This document shows positions 1-6,456 of a stretch of 16,915 nucleotides of DNA, piece after piece. The stretch lies in the NCBI GenBank assembly GCA_023143305.1, contig JAGLHV010000004.1:1-16915 (forward strand), given 5' to 3'. The translations under genes and the position numbers were made by a program. Positions within the stretch are counted from its first letter, which is position 1. Every line of letters starts with the position of its first letter. Below the pieces are notes generated by a model. That model was not told the DNA's origin. It saw only the letters and a program-made list of their open reading frames with translations, and ran no database searches. The stretch comes from a bacterium. GTDB lineage: Bacteria > CBDUZB01 > JAGLHV01.

Positions 1-110
1 TCCCCTCCCACTATCAGCGTGTGGGCAAACGGAAGTAGTGCTACAAAAACTCTCCTTAAATGGTAAAATTGACCATGCCTATCCCGTTTTATTCGGGGTC
101 AATACTCAAA
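1..110. other. Left-edge fragment, possibly the end of a mobile element
   Basis: The first 66 bases are clearly richer in G+C than the genes beside them. They are open on the plus strand up to a TAA at 64-66 (21 codons, ending TLLKW) and also open on the minus strand (frame containing LLPFAHTLIVGG). Just after this, TTGAC (68-72) and GTCAA (98-102) flank an inner CCCG/CGGG pair, forming an interrupted hairpin. A composition shift plus inverted repeats at a contig edge fits the end of an insertion sequence. I do not recognise the protein or the family, and it could equally be the tail of an ordinary gene. Confidence 0.25.
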
Positions 111-178
111 TTAAAAACTATAGTTTAATATTTTTTTCTTTATTCTTCAGGAAAGAACCAAAAAAGATGAGCTTTAAA

Positions 179-211
179 TAAAAAAAACCTCTAAAAAAAA
201 TAGAGATTTTT
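179..211 (-). terminator. Rho-independent terminator after the GH57 gene
   Basis: Read on the minus strand, arms AAAAATCTCTA and TAGAGGTTTTT pair (one G-U) around a seven-T loop, and the T run continues past the stem. It lies about 37 bases beyond the GH57 stop codon. The stem is AT-rich, so efficiency is uncertain, but position and U-tract are right for the end of the DUF4912-GH57 unit. Confidence 0.6.
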
Positions 212-248
212 AAAATTTCGTAAAACTTTATTTTTATAAAACTTATTT

Positions 249-1832
249 TTATTTATAAACGTTATAATCCATCCAGGGAAAAATATTATCCTTATATTCA
301 ATATCAGAAAGCCAATCTTCGTCTATATTATCTTGCTTTATATCATTATACAATTTAGTAAAACGATTAAGATGTTTTTTTGTTTTCTTATGAGCATAAT
401 CAACTACCGTTCCGGTTGTCATAATAAAAGCCCAATCACTACTTTGAGCTAAAAGCAATTCCCGTGCTGCCTGATTTAAGACACGTTCTTTAATTCCCTG
501 TGCCTGAGAATTTTGAGCAGTTATTTCAACCATTCTATCCACGGCTTTATGTAAATGCCTATAAATCCAATCGTTAGACCCATTCAACCAGCATTCATTA
601 TATCCTTTATCCCCCCATGTTGATAAAGAGGGAGTAACAATTTGATTTTTGGGATTTTCCTTTAAATATTCTATAGGGGTTATCAATCTTATAGTGTTTT
701 GGTCGTGATAAATTTTCCGGAATAAAAAATCAATAAAAGAAGGTCCTTCATACCACCAGTGACCGAATAATTCTGCATCATAAGGAGAAACTATTATGGG
801 TTTCTTTCCCATTAAATCAAAAAGGTGTTCTATCTGCTTCTCCCGATTAAACATAAAATTACCCGCATGAGAAGCAGCAACATCCAGGGCATCTTGCGGA
901 CAATACGGTTCTTTCATATATAAAGGAACCTTACCGGTAATCTTATAATATTTCATTCCTATATTCTTTCTTATCCCATTAGAATGGAGATATGGACGAA
1001 TATATTCATAATCAGAATCATAACCTAAATCCCGGTAAAATTCTCTATAGCAAAAATCTCCCGGATAACCCGTATCTGCACTCCATACCTGTTGAGACGA
1101 TTCTGAATCCCGGGCAAAAGCTGCAACTCCGGAAGGACAAAAAACCGGAGCAAAAACTCCATATTTTGGCCGGGGTTTACCGTACATTACTCCATGGGTA
1201 TCGGTAAAGAAAAATTTAATTCCCTCTTGCTTAAGAATTTCATCAATACCCGGGCTGTAGGCACATTCCGAAAGCCATATTCCTTTTGGTTTTCGCCCAA
1301 AACGCATTTCGTAATCTTTCACAGCAACCTTTACCTGCGCTTTTATTGCCTTTTGATTAACCATTAAAGGCAAAATCCCGTGAGTAGCACATCCGGTAAT
1401 AATTTCTATTTTCCCCATATCCTGAAATTTCTTAAAAGCCGAAAGAATATCACAATGATATTTGTCCTCAAAAATATAACGGGCGACTTTAAACTTTTTT
1501 TCGTACATTATGGCTGCTCTACAAAGTTGGGGCATCCACTGTAAACGTTTAACTTCTTTTTCTGACAATTCAATCAACTTATACAAATATCTAAGATATC
1601 GTTCTCGAAGAAGAGAATCAGAAAGCATAGCACATAAAGGAGGAGTTAAGGTCATAGTAAGTCTAAAATCAACATTATCTTCTACTAACCGGTCAAAAAT
1701 TTCAATTAAAGGAATATATGTCTCAGTAATTGCCTCAAAAAGCCAGTCTTCTTCCATAAAATCCTTATGCTCAGGGTGACGAATAAAAGGAAGATGTGCA
1801 TGTAAAACAAAACATAAATACCCTTTTTCCAT
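249..1832 (-). CDS. GH57 1,4-alpha-glucan branching enzyme (DUF1957 type)
   Basis: This 527-residue protein matches the GH57 glycogen branching enzyme family of TTHA1902/TK1436. Members cut an alpha-1,4-glucan chain and re-attach it as an alpha-1,6 branch in the cytoplasm. Visible family motifs are HAHLPF (11-16), GCATHG (147-152), WLSEC with the likely nucleophile Glu189, and YDAELFGHWW with the likely acid/base Asp352. SSDWAFIM (464-471) lies in the C-terminal helical domain. Length is normal. The ATG is preceded by AAAAGGAA at about 7 bases. The gene follows the DUF4912 gene by 112 bp, or by 25 bp if that gene's apparent C-terminal tail is counted, which suggests one transcript. It ends with TAA and is followed by an intrinsic terminator. 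GH57 also contains amylases and transferases. The motif set favours branching, but substrate is not proven by sequence. Confidence 0.9.
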   Translation of the reverse strand: MEKGYLCFVLHAHLPFIRHPEHKDFMEEDWLFEAITETYIPLIEIFDRLVEDNVDFRLTMTLTPPLCAMLSDSLLRERYLRYLYKLIELSEKEVKRLQWMPQLCRAAIMYEKKFKVARYIFEDKYHCDILSAFKKFQDMGKIEIITGCATHGILPLMVNQKAIKAQVKVAVKDYEMRFGRKPKGIWLSECAYSPGIDEILKQEGIKFFFTDTHGVMYGKPRPKYGVFAPVFCPSGVAAFARDSESSQQVWSADTGYPGDFCYREFYRDLGYDSDYEYIRPYLHSNGIRKNIGMKYYKITGKVPLYMKEPYCPQDALDVAASHAGNFMFNREKQIEHLFDLMGKKPIIVSPYDAELFGHWWYEGPSFIDFLFRKIYHDQNTIRLITPIEYLKENPKNQIVTPSLSTWGDKGYNECWLNGSNDWIYRHLHKAVDRMVEITAQNSQAQGIKERVLNQAARELLLAQSSDWAFIMTTGTVVDYAHKKTKKHLNRFTKLYNDIKQDNIDEDWLSDIEYKDNIFPWMDYNVYK

Positions 1833-1857
1833 TTATAATTCCTTTTCTATAATTTAA

Positions 1858-1944
1858 TTATTCATTCTTAAGATTTTGCTGGTTAGTTCGGCGATTTACG
1901 ATAATCTTGATATCCCGCTTTTCTTTTTTATTCTTAGACATTGC
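1858..1944 (-). other. In-frame continuation of the DUF4912 gene after a TAA
   Basis: Directly after the TAA that ends the DUF4912 frame, the same frame runs on for 28 sense codons (AMSKNKKEKRDIKIIVNRRT, then NQQNLKNE) to a second TAA. From memory of the family, DUF4912 proteins end LPDG..IPv-x-A-x-s-x-dg-x-e-x-R-x-I-x-x-x-v-x-R-x-T, which this tail fits, with the TAA sitting where Lys or Val is common. It may be a nonsense mutation (for example AAA to TAA), a sequencing error, readthrough, or a separate 27-codon ORF starting at the ATG at 1939-1941. I see no strong Shine-Dalgarno for that ATG other than GGAG about 16 bases upstream. Confidence 0.6.
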
Positions 1945-2748
1945 TTAGAGAGGAATCTCCTGACATCCATCAGGTAATGCCATCCTTAAAGAAAATGTTC
2001 CATCCGGTTTTAAGTTCACTTCTTTACCCTGTACACTTAAAATTGCATCTGACTGAGTAGCTCCGCAAATTGTTAATTCTGCATTAGCTATAAACCAAAA
2101 TCCACTTGTCTGGGGTTTATTCCATATCCCTAAAGAAGACATTCCCGGAGAACTTACAGAAATAATTTCTTTCATTTCATCAAAAAGTTTTCTTTTCACC
2201 GTAATTGAACTTTTACCAATATTTTCCACACCTACTAATTTCATCAATTTATCAAAATCACCCTTCACCAACATCCATTCTTCATCAGTAATATCCGATA
2301 TTTTTCCTTCCGGTAAAGTAATAATATTAGACCTGGCTAAAATGAGAAACTCCCTCTCCGAAACACGTAAACCAATATCCACACAACAACTTGTCCCTTC
2401 TTTATTAAGGTTAATATACCAATTATTAGCCCCGGAAGGAAGATCTATATCAAAAAAATAATGAGCATTCAACCCGTTAAAATCAATATTGGTAACATCA
2501 TAAACCCTTAAAGTAAAAGGTCTTTCTTTAAAAATATCCCGGCCAAACTTTTCCCTTACCTGTGTTTTTTTTTGCTCATTAATTTCCCAATAAGTATACA
2601 CTACCCGCGGATCACGAGGTAAAATAACAATTTTATTATCTTCATAATTTAAAGGTAAAGAATCTCCTGTTTCTATAGAAACATTCTTCTTTTCAAAAAC
2701 ATAACTATTATGAGAAGACATCGGCTCTTTTCCCTCTATATTTTCCAT
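1945..2748 (-). CDS. DUF4912 domain protein, C-terminus apparently cut by in-frame TAA
   Basis: This 267-residue protein has no signal peptide or membrane segment. The DUF4912 signatures are LPRDPRVVYTYWEI (43-56), ELTICGAT (224-231) and the final DGTFSLRMALPDG (249-261). DUF4912 proteins are often found beside GH57 branching enzymes, as here. Their biochemical role is unknown, and a link to glycogen or other glucan metabolism is inference from that context. The ATG has AAAGGGG upstream, and a near-consensus promoter lies 70-98 bases before it. Oddly, the reading frame stops at a TAA inside the conserved C-terminal block. The missing residues follow in the same frame (1858-1944). The product is probably still largely folded, but it lacks the last beta-strand region normal for the family. 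Confidence 0.85.
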   Translation of the reverse strand: MENIEGKEPMSSHNSYVFEKKNVSIETGDSLPLNYEDNKIVILPRDPRVVYTYWEINEQKKTQVREKFGRDIFKERPFTLRVYDVTNIDFNGLNAHYFFDIDLPSGANNWYINLNKEGTSCCVDIGLRVSEREFLILARSNIITLPEGKISDITDEEWMLVKGDFDKLMKLVGVENIGKSSITVKRKLFDEMKEIISVSSPGMSSLGIWNKPQTSGFWFIANAELTICGATQSDAILSVQGKEVNLKPDGTFSLRMALPDGCQEIPL

Positions 2749-2817
2749 AAAATCTACCCCTTTATTTTATATCAACCTATTTAAGGACACTACACCCTCT
2801 TTACACTAAACTGTCTT

Positions 2818-2846
2818 ATTTTACTTTTTTCTTTTATTCTTGTCAA
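2818..2846 (-). promoter_or_regulatory. Sigma-70-type promoter for DUF4912-GH57
   Basis: On the minus strand, TTGACA (2841-2846) is a perfect -35, followed by a 17-base spacer and TAAAAT (2818-2823, 5 of 6) as -10. Transcription would start near 2811, giving a leader of about 60 bases. The -35 sits inside TTGTC-tt-GACAA, a small inverted repeat that could be an operator, though no regulator is evident. Confidence 0.6.
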
Positions 2847-2892
2847 GACAAAAAGAAAACGAATCAAAGGCATATTTTATCGGAAACAATGA

Positions 2893-2920
2893 CATTCCCC
2901 GCAGCAAGCTGCGGGGAATG
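2893..2920. repeat. GC-rich perfect hairpin, REP-like
   Basis: CATTCCCCGCAGC is followed by AA and then its exact reverse complement, making 13-bp arms with a 2-base centre. It is far richer in G+C than anything near it. It lies in the gap between the YdcF-type gene and the promoter of the DUF4912 gene. No T-run follows on either strand, so a classical terminator is unlikely. Its form resembles repetitive extragenic palindromes mobilised by REP-associated transposases, but only one copy is in this window. Confidence 0.65.
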
Positions 2921-2955
2921 AACCTTACAAAAACAGGCACTTTTTAAAAATCATA

Positions 2956-2977
2956 AAAAATTACAATTATAATTTTT
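2956..2977 (-). terminator. Weak AT-only terminator candidate after the YdcF-type gene
   Basis: On the minus strand AAAAATTA and TAATTTTT form an 8-bp stem with a 6-base loop, and the T-run ends with six T. It starts 13 bases past the stop codon of the DUF218 gene. The stem has no G-C pair, so it may be chance in AT-rich spacer DNA. Confidence 0.3.
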
Positions 2978-2989
2978 ACTAAATTTTAT

Positions 2990-3613
2990 TTAAATATACC
3001 CTTTATATAAATAATAAATAAACTTTATATACTCATTATTTACACGGACAAGACCTTTTTCGGAAGTCCACCAATTGTCTGCGGAAAACCAGCTATCCTG
3101 GACAGGATAAAACATTAAAGTTATAGCATTCTTTTTAAATCTTTTTTTAAATACAAAAAAAGCCCTTTTCATATGGTACGGCTCACTGATAATAATAAGT
3201 GCCTTAAAACCATATTTTTCAACCGTTTCTTTAATCAATAAAGCATCATCGTAAGTACTATGTGACTGTAATTCAATAATTATATCTTTTTCTTCAATGC
3301 CGTTTAACATTGCCTCTTTTTTAGCCAATTGTGCCCAATGCACTTCTCCTAAAGAAGGAACATCCAATTTTTCTCCGGTAAAAATAATTTTTTTGGCATA
3401 TTTTTGCTTAAAAAGTTTTATCCCCTGAATACTTCTCTCTTTCTCTCCTCCTCCTAATACGACTATAACATCTGCCGGTTTTAAAGTTGTCTGATAGACG
3501 AGATATTTTCCTATTTGACTCAACCAAAATTTATAACTGAATAATAAAAAAAATAAAAAGGATATTATAAAAAAGACAATCCTTTTTAGTGTCTTTTTTT
3601 TAAAATAGAACAA
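2990..3613 (-). CDS. YdcF/ElyC-like DUF218 membrane-anchored protein
   Basis: This 207-residue protein has an N-terminal membrane anchor (about 11-28) and a DUF218 domain. Signatures are ADVIVVLGGG (47-56), KIIFTG (75-80), SHSTYDDA (117-124) and SEPYHMKRA (143-151). The family includes ElyC and SanA, linked to envelope integrity and, for ElyC, to lipid-carrier use in wall-polymer synthesis. No reaction is firmly assigned here, and the domain is expected on the outer face of the membrane. The start is TTG: the codon is preceded by AAGGTG at 5 bases and no upstream ATG fits. It follows queF by 34 bp in the same direction, so co-transcription is likely. Confidence 0.82.
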   Translation of the reverse strand: MFYFKKKTLKRIVFFIISFLFFLLFSYKFWLSQIGKYLVYQTTLKPADVIVVLGGGEKERSIQGIKLFKQKYAKKIIFTGEKLDVPSLGEVHWAQLAKKEAMLNGIEEKDIIIELQSHSTYDDALLIKETVEKYGFKALIIISEPYHMKRAFFVFKKRFKKNAITLMFYPVQDSWFSADNWWTSEKGLVRVNNEYIKFIYYLYKGYI

Positions 3614-3647
3614 TTTTTCACCTTATATATTTACGAAAGAAGTATTT

Positions 3648-4052
3648 TTATTTATGCCCCTTTTGGGGATATCTTGCTTCTACAATTGTTTTTATTCCAC
3701 CCCTAAAATTAAATTCTCCGGAAACGTTAACCCGTTTAGGTTTTGCTGCTTTGACTATATCCTGTAAGATACAATTAATCGCATTTTCATAGAATATACC
3801 TAAATTACGATATTTTCCAATATAAAGCTTTAGAGATTTAAGTTCCAGACAATATTTTAGCGGTACATATTTAATAATAATCGTCCCAAAATCCGGCAAA
3901 CCGGTTTTAGGACAAATAGAAGTAAATTCAGGAATAACAATGGTTATTTCATAATTTTTAAATTGATTCACCCAACATTCAATATCAGGCAGTTTTTCCT
4001 TCAACCCTGCCTGGGCATGTTTATCGGTATATCTTCCTTTAGCCGAAAGCAT
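3648..4052 (-). CDS. queF: QueF, NADPH-dependent preQ0 reductase
   Basis: This 134-residue unimodular (type I) QueF reduces the nitrile of 7-cyano-7-deazaguanine to preQ1 in queuosine biosynthesis, in the cytoplasm. The catalytic block ICPKTGLPDFG gives the thioimide-forming Cys47 and the proton donor Asp54. The QueF motif ELKSLKLY (70-77) follows, and RNLGIFYENAIN (82-93) carries the preQ0-binding Glu89. In many relatives the residue before that Glu is His, whereas here it is Tyr88. The ATG has a strong AGGGAGGT at a good distance. Only 23 bp separate it from the upstream coiled-coil gene, so there is no room for its own promoter or a preQ1 riboswitch. No other queuosine gene is in the window. 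Confidence 0.93.
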   Translation of the reverse strand: MLSAKGRYTDKHAQAGLKEKLPDIECWVNQFKNYEITIVIPEFTSICPKTGLPDFGTIIIKYVPLKYCLELKSLKLYIGKYRNLGIFYENAINCILQDIVKAAKPKRVNVSGEFNFRGGIKTIVEARYPQKGHK

Positions 4053-4075
4053 TTATTACCTCCCTAAAAAATATA

Positions 4076-4996
4076 TCACTTTTTTTCTAATACTAAATCA
4101 GACAAATAATACTTACATTTCCCTGCCCAGTTTTTCCGGTCAGGCCCTATCCGGACAGAAAAAGGAAGACTATACCCGACCTTAAGTATTTTCCCCTTAT
4201 TAACTTTTTTTTCACCCTTAGCAACAACATTAAAACTCCTTTCTAAAATAACTTTCTTTTTATTATTTAAAAGTTTAATATTCATTTTCACATTAGTAAT
4301 ACCTCTTTTACTTATATTTTTTATTTTACCCTTAGCTAAAATCGAACTCCCATCTTTTTTATCCTCATATCGTTTTATTTTAAACTTACTGACTATTACA
4401 TAATTACTAACTTTTAAATTTTTCTTGGTTATTGACTTTTTTACTTTTGTACGTTTCTTTTTTGTTTTTTTATTTTTTGGAGTAACTTTTTTTGCTCCAT
4501 TTGTTTTCTTTTTAATTTTCACTTCCTTCTCCTCCACTTCAGGAGGAAACATTTTCTCTCTCAATGTAAATAAATTCAAATTCAACATTTGTATTTCTTT
4601 TTTATTTTCATAACTAATTTTTATTCCTAATCCCAAACATACCAAGATCCCTATTGTACTAAAAAATAATAACCGGTAAATCTTTTTTTGGGATGATATT
4701 ATATGTTTTGTCGACTTACAAACTTCTTCTTTATAACATTCAATATTTTTAACCGACCTATCATTCAAGACAGTTATTTTTCTCTCCAGCGGCTTTAAGT
4801 TTTTTTCCAATAATCCCGAAACTTTAGAAACTAACTTTTCTTCTTTTGATTCTTCGATTTCTTTTTCTATAGCAAACAATTTTTCCCCTTGAAAAGATTC
4901 TTTTTCCGGTATATTGTCCACTTTGTCCCTTTTATCTCCCTTCTCTTTTTTCCCTTCTAATTCTCTTTTTAATGCTTCTATCTCCTGTTTATCCAT
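4076..4996 (-). CDS. Coiled-coil, single-pass membrane protein with lysine-rich linker and C-terminal beta domain
   Basis: I do not recognise this 306-residue protein as a named family. In order it shows a highly charged helical N-terminus (1-105, coiled-coil-like), one membrane segment (about 107-125), a short helix, a lysine-rich low-complexity linker (159-194) and a C-terminal beta-rich domain (about 200-306). The beta domain contains AKGKIKNISKRGITNVKM (221-238), similar in pattern to FxLYD/DUF3426-type domains: a beta sandwich opening with a G-x-I-x-N segment. With a lysine-rich stretch after the membrane segment, the orientation is uncertain, but similar domains usually lie outside. The ATG has a strong AAAGGAGGT at 6 bases. 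It lies 21 bp after the OB-fold gene and 23 bp before queF. Confidence 0.7.
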   Translation of the reverse strand: MDKQEIEALKRELEGKKEKGDKRDKVDNIPEKESFQGEKLFAIEKEIEESKEEKLVSKVSGLLEKNLKPLERKITVLNDRSVKNIECYKEEVCKSTKHIISSQKKIYRLLFFSTIGILVCLGLGIKISYENKKEIQMLNLNLFTLREKMFPPEVEEKEVKIKKKTNGAKKVTPKNKKTKKKRTKVKKSITKKNLKVSNYVIVSKFKIKRYEDKKDGSSILAKGKIKNISKRGITNVKMNIKLLNNKKKVILERSFNVVAKGEKKVNKGKILKVGYSLPFSVRIGPDRKNWAGKCKYYLSDLVLEKK

Positions 4997-5017
4997 ATTT
5001 CTACCTCCTTTTGCTTT

Positions 5018-5470
5018 TTACTCTAAACTTTCTATCTGCTCCGGATCCTTCACTATTATCTCCGGCTTACCTTCGTATTCCTTAATATAACCGAATATGC
5101 GAACTTTTTTCCCTTGATAAAAAGTTTCGGGATTTAATGGAAATAAAGAAAATGAGGAAGCAAAAATAACTGCCGTGAAATGTTTTCTATAATCCTGATG
5201 GAAATTAAGAAAACAGGCCTTTCCTGAATTATAAGCAGCCACAATCGTTCCTTCCACAGCAACATACTCTCCATAGTGATTTCCTGCTTCCTGCCAGGAA
5301 ATCACTTGAATTGACCTTGATGATTTGAGAACTTCTGTTTGCTGCCTATCCAAACAACTACTACCCGTAAACCAAACTTTAGCAAAATACATTATTAAAA
5401 CAACTGCTATAATAACAAAAATAATTCTAATAAACAAAATTTTAAAATCAATATTTTGTTTTATCATCAT
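5018..5470 (-). CDS. Membrane-anchored OB-fold protein
   Basis: This 150-residue protein has an N-terminal membrane segment (about 11-30). A small beta-barrel-like domain follows, with GEYVAVEGTIVAAYNSGKACFL (67-88), FTAVIFAS (98-105) and KKVRIFGYIKEYEGKPEIIV (121-140). This is the pattern of nucleic-acid-type OB folds that occur fused to or beside thermonuclease and ComEA-type domains. Its gene overlaps the end of the thermonuclease gene by 23 bp, which implies translational coupling and a shared task. A role in binding nucleic acid or a partner protein outside the membrane is inference. M1 and M2 are adjacent ATGs and either could serve as the start. Confidence 0.75.
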   Translation of the reverse strand: MMIKQNIDFKILFIRIIFVIIAVVLIMYFAKVWFTGSSCLDRQQTEVLKSSRSIQVISWQEAGNHYGEYVAVEGTIVAAYNSGKACFLNFHQDYRKHFTAVIFASSFSLFPLNPETFYQGKKVRIFGYIKEYEGKPEIIVKDPEQIESLE

Positions 5471-6185
5471 TTTGGTTTTTTACCTTTTCTAAGGGATATT
5501 TTTCAACAAGATCATTCAGTAATTTATCCAATTCTTTACGCCCCCGGAGACTAAGAGATTCATATCTTTTTGCAAGATTGGCAATTCTCCCATCCCGAAG
5601 CGTTAAATGCCATAAACCATATTGCTTCCTTCGTGCCTCCTGTTCTAAAATAATAAATTTATCTCTTCTATGAAAAGGAAACCGGGTATAAGCATAGGCA
5701 TAGCCCCAACGAATCATTTCAGCATTTATAAGACGGTCATTAATAAAAACATAGGCTAAAACCCTTCCATACTTATCCCGTTTGTTATGGGGTTCATACT
5801 CCAGAAAACACTTATGTCCTTCAGCTATTTGTTTTAAAAATCTTGCCGATTCCTGTCCAAATCTCTGCACCGGAATTACCGGATGGTGAACTTCGGGGGC
5901 ATCAATACCAATAAACCGCACCAACTGATCATTACTAAGTCGAATTGTATCCCCATCAATAACACTTTTTATACGAAATGGCCCTTCTTTCAAAAACAAA
6001 GAAGAAGTCTTTACTTCGGGAAGGTTTTTTCTAAAACATTCTTTGTGATTTAATTTTGAATGAATCACGGCCATTATTAAAATAATACTTACCGTAGTAA
6101 ATATAAGCCTTACCAGAAAAACATCACGATAAATCAACTTATAAAAATTCTTACAATAAATAAAAAATTTTATTTGCTTTTTCAT
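5448..6185 (-). CDS. Membrane-anchored thermonuclease (SNase family)
   Basis: This 245-residue protein has one N-terminal membrane segment (about 24-42) and a staphylococcal-nuclease domain (about 68-195). By analogy with S. aureus nuclease, the Ca2+ ligands are Asp79 in VIDGDT and Asp95 in GIDAPE. The catalytic residues are Arg90 in VRFIG, Glu98 and Arg141 in DKYGR. All are present, so it should be an active, Ca2+-dependent DNA/RNA-cleaving enzyme displayed on the outer side of the membrane. A charged tail of about 50 residues follows. The next gene, an OB-fold protein, overlaps by 23 bp. The chosen ATG has no Shine-Dalgarno. An earlier in-frame ATG at 6221 follows AAAGGAT but meets TAA after three codons. 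Confidence 0.88.
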   Translation of the reverse strand: MKKQIKFFIYCKNFYKLIYRDVFLVRLIFTTVSIILIMAVIHSKLNHKECFRKNLPEVKTSSLFLKEGPFRIKSVIDGDTIRLSNDQLVRFIGIDAPEVHHPVIPVQRFGQESARFLKQIAEGHKCFLEYEPHNKRDKYGRVLAYVFINDRLINAEMIRWGYAYAYTRFPFHRRDKFIILEQEARRKQYGLWHLTLRDGRIANLAKRYESLSLRGRKELDKLLNDLVEKYPLEKVKNQNDDKTKY

Positions 6186-6203
6186 AAATTTGTTTGCAAA
6201 TTT
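6186..6203 (-). repeat. Inverted repeat abutting the thermonuclease start codon
   Basis: AAATTTG and CAAATTT are separated by four bases, and the repeat ends immediately before the ATG. In the transcript it would form a small AT-rich hairpin over the place where a ribosome binding site should be. It may limit initiation or may be chance. Confidence 0.35.
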
Positions 6204-6266
6204 TAAAATTTACTTTTTCATATCCTTTCTTTCGAAAACAAAACAAATATCCATGCTCCAATATAA

Positions 6267-6295
6267 AAGATATCACAAGAAAATCAAAGTGGCAA
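6267..6295 (-). promoter_or_regulatory. Candidate promoter for the thermonuclease operon
   Basis: On the minus strand, TTGCCA (6290-6295, 5 of 6) and TATCTT (6267-6272, 4 of 6) are 17 bases apart, giving a leader of about 75 bases. It shares the 271-bp divergent spacer with the promoter of the HAD gene. Confidence 0.4.
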
Positions 6296-6342
6296 GGCAA
6301 AAATTTAACTTCACATTCCGATAGATTAATATCTTAAAAAGA

Positions 6343-6372
6343 TTGACATAGGATAGGAAAGTATTATATATT
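6343..6372 (+). promoter_or_regulatory. Candidate promoter for the HAD phosphatase gene
   Basis: TTGACA (6343-6348) is a perfect -35. The -10 is TATATA (6365-6370, 16-base spacer) or TATATT (6367-6372, 18-base spacer). Transcription would start near 6378, leaving a leader of about 78 bases. The two promoters of this spacer point away from each other, with their -35 elements about 47 bases apart. Confidence 0.5.
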
Positions 6373-6456
6373 ATTGAAAATGTAAAGTCAATCATTACTC
6401 CTTAAGTTAAATTGAGGCAAAAAATTTAGGTTTTTATAAAAAGACGGTATAATAAA

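Noticed and set aside
1945..1947. TAA as a reassigned sense codon
   Set aside because: GH57, rsmH and mraZ all end in TAA at sensible places, so a general code change is not supported; only a local event is.
2893..2920. Rho-independent terminator for the YdcF-type gene
   Set aside because: The stem is strong but neither strand has a T-tract after it, so a repeat element is the better reading.
4053..4075. preQ1 riboswitch in front of queF
   Set aside because: Only 23 bases lie between the upstream gene and the queF start, mostly ribosome binding site, so no aptamer fits.
4425..4613. Plus-strand open frame rich in Phe
   Set aside because: It is the antisense of the lysine-rich linker (AAA/AAG read as TTT/CTT); no start signal and no family resemblance.
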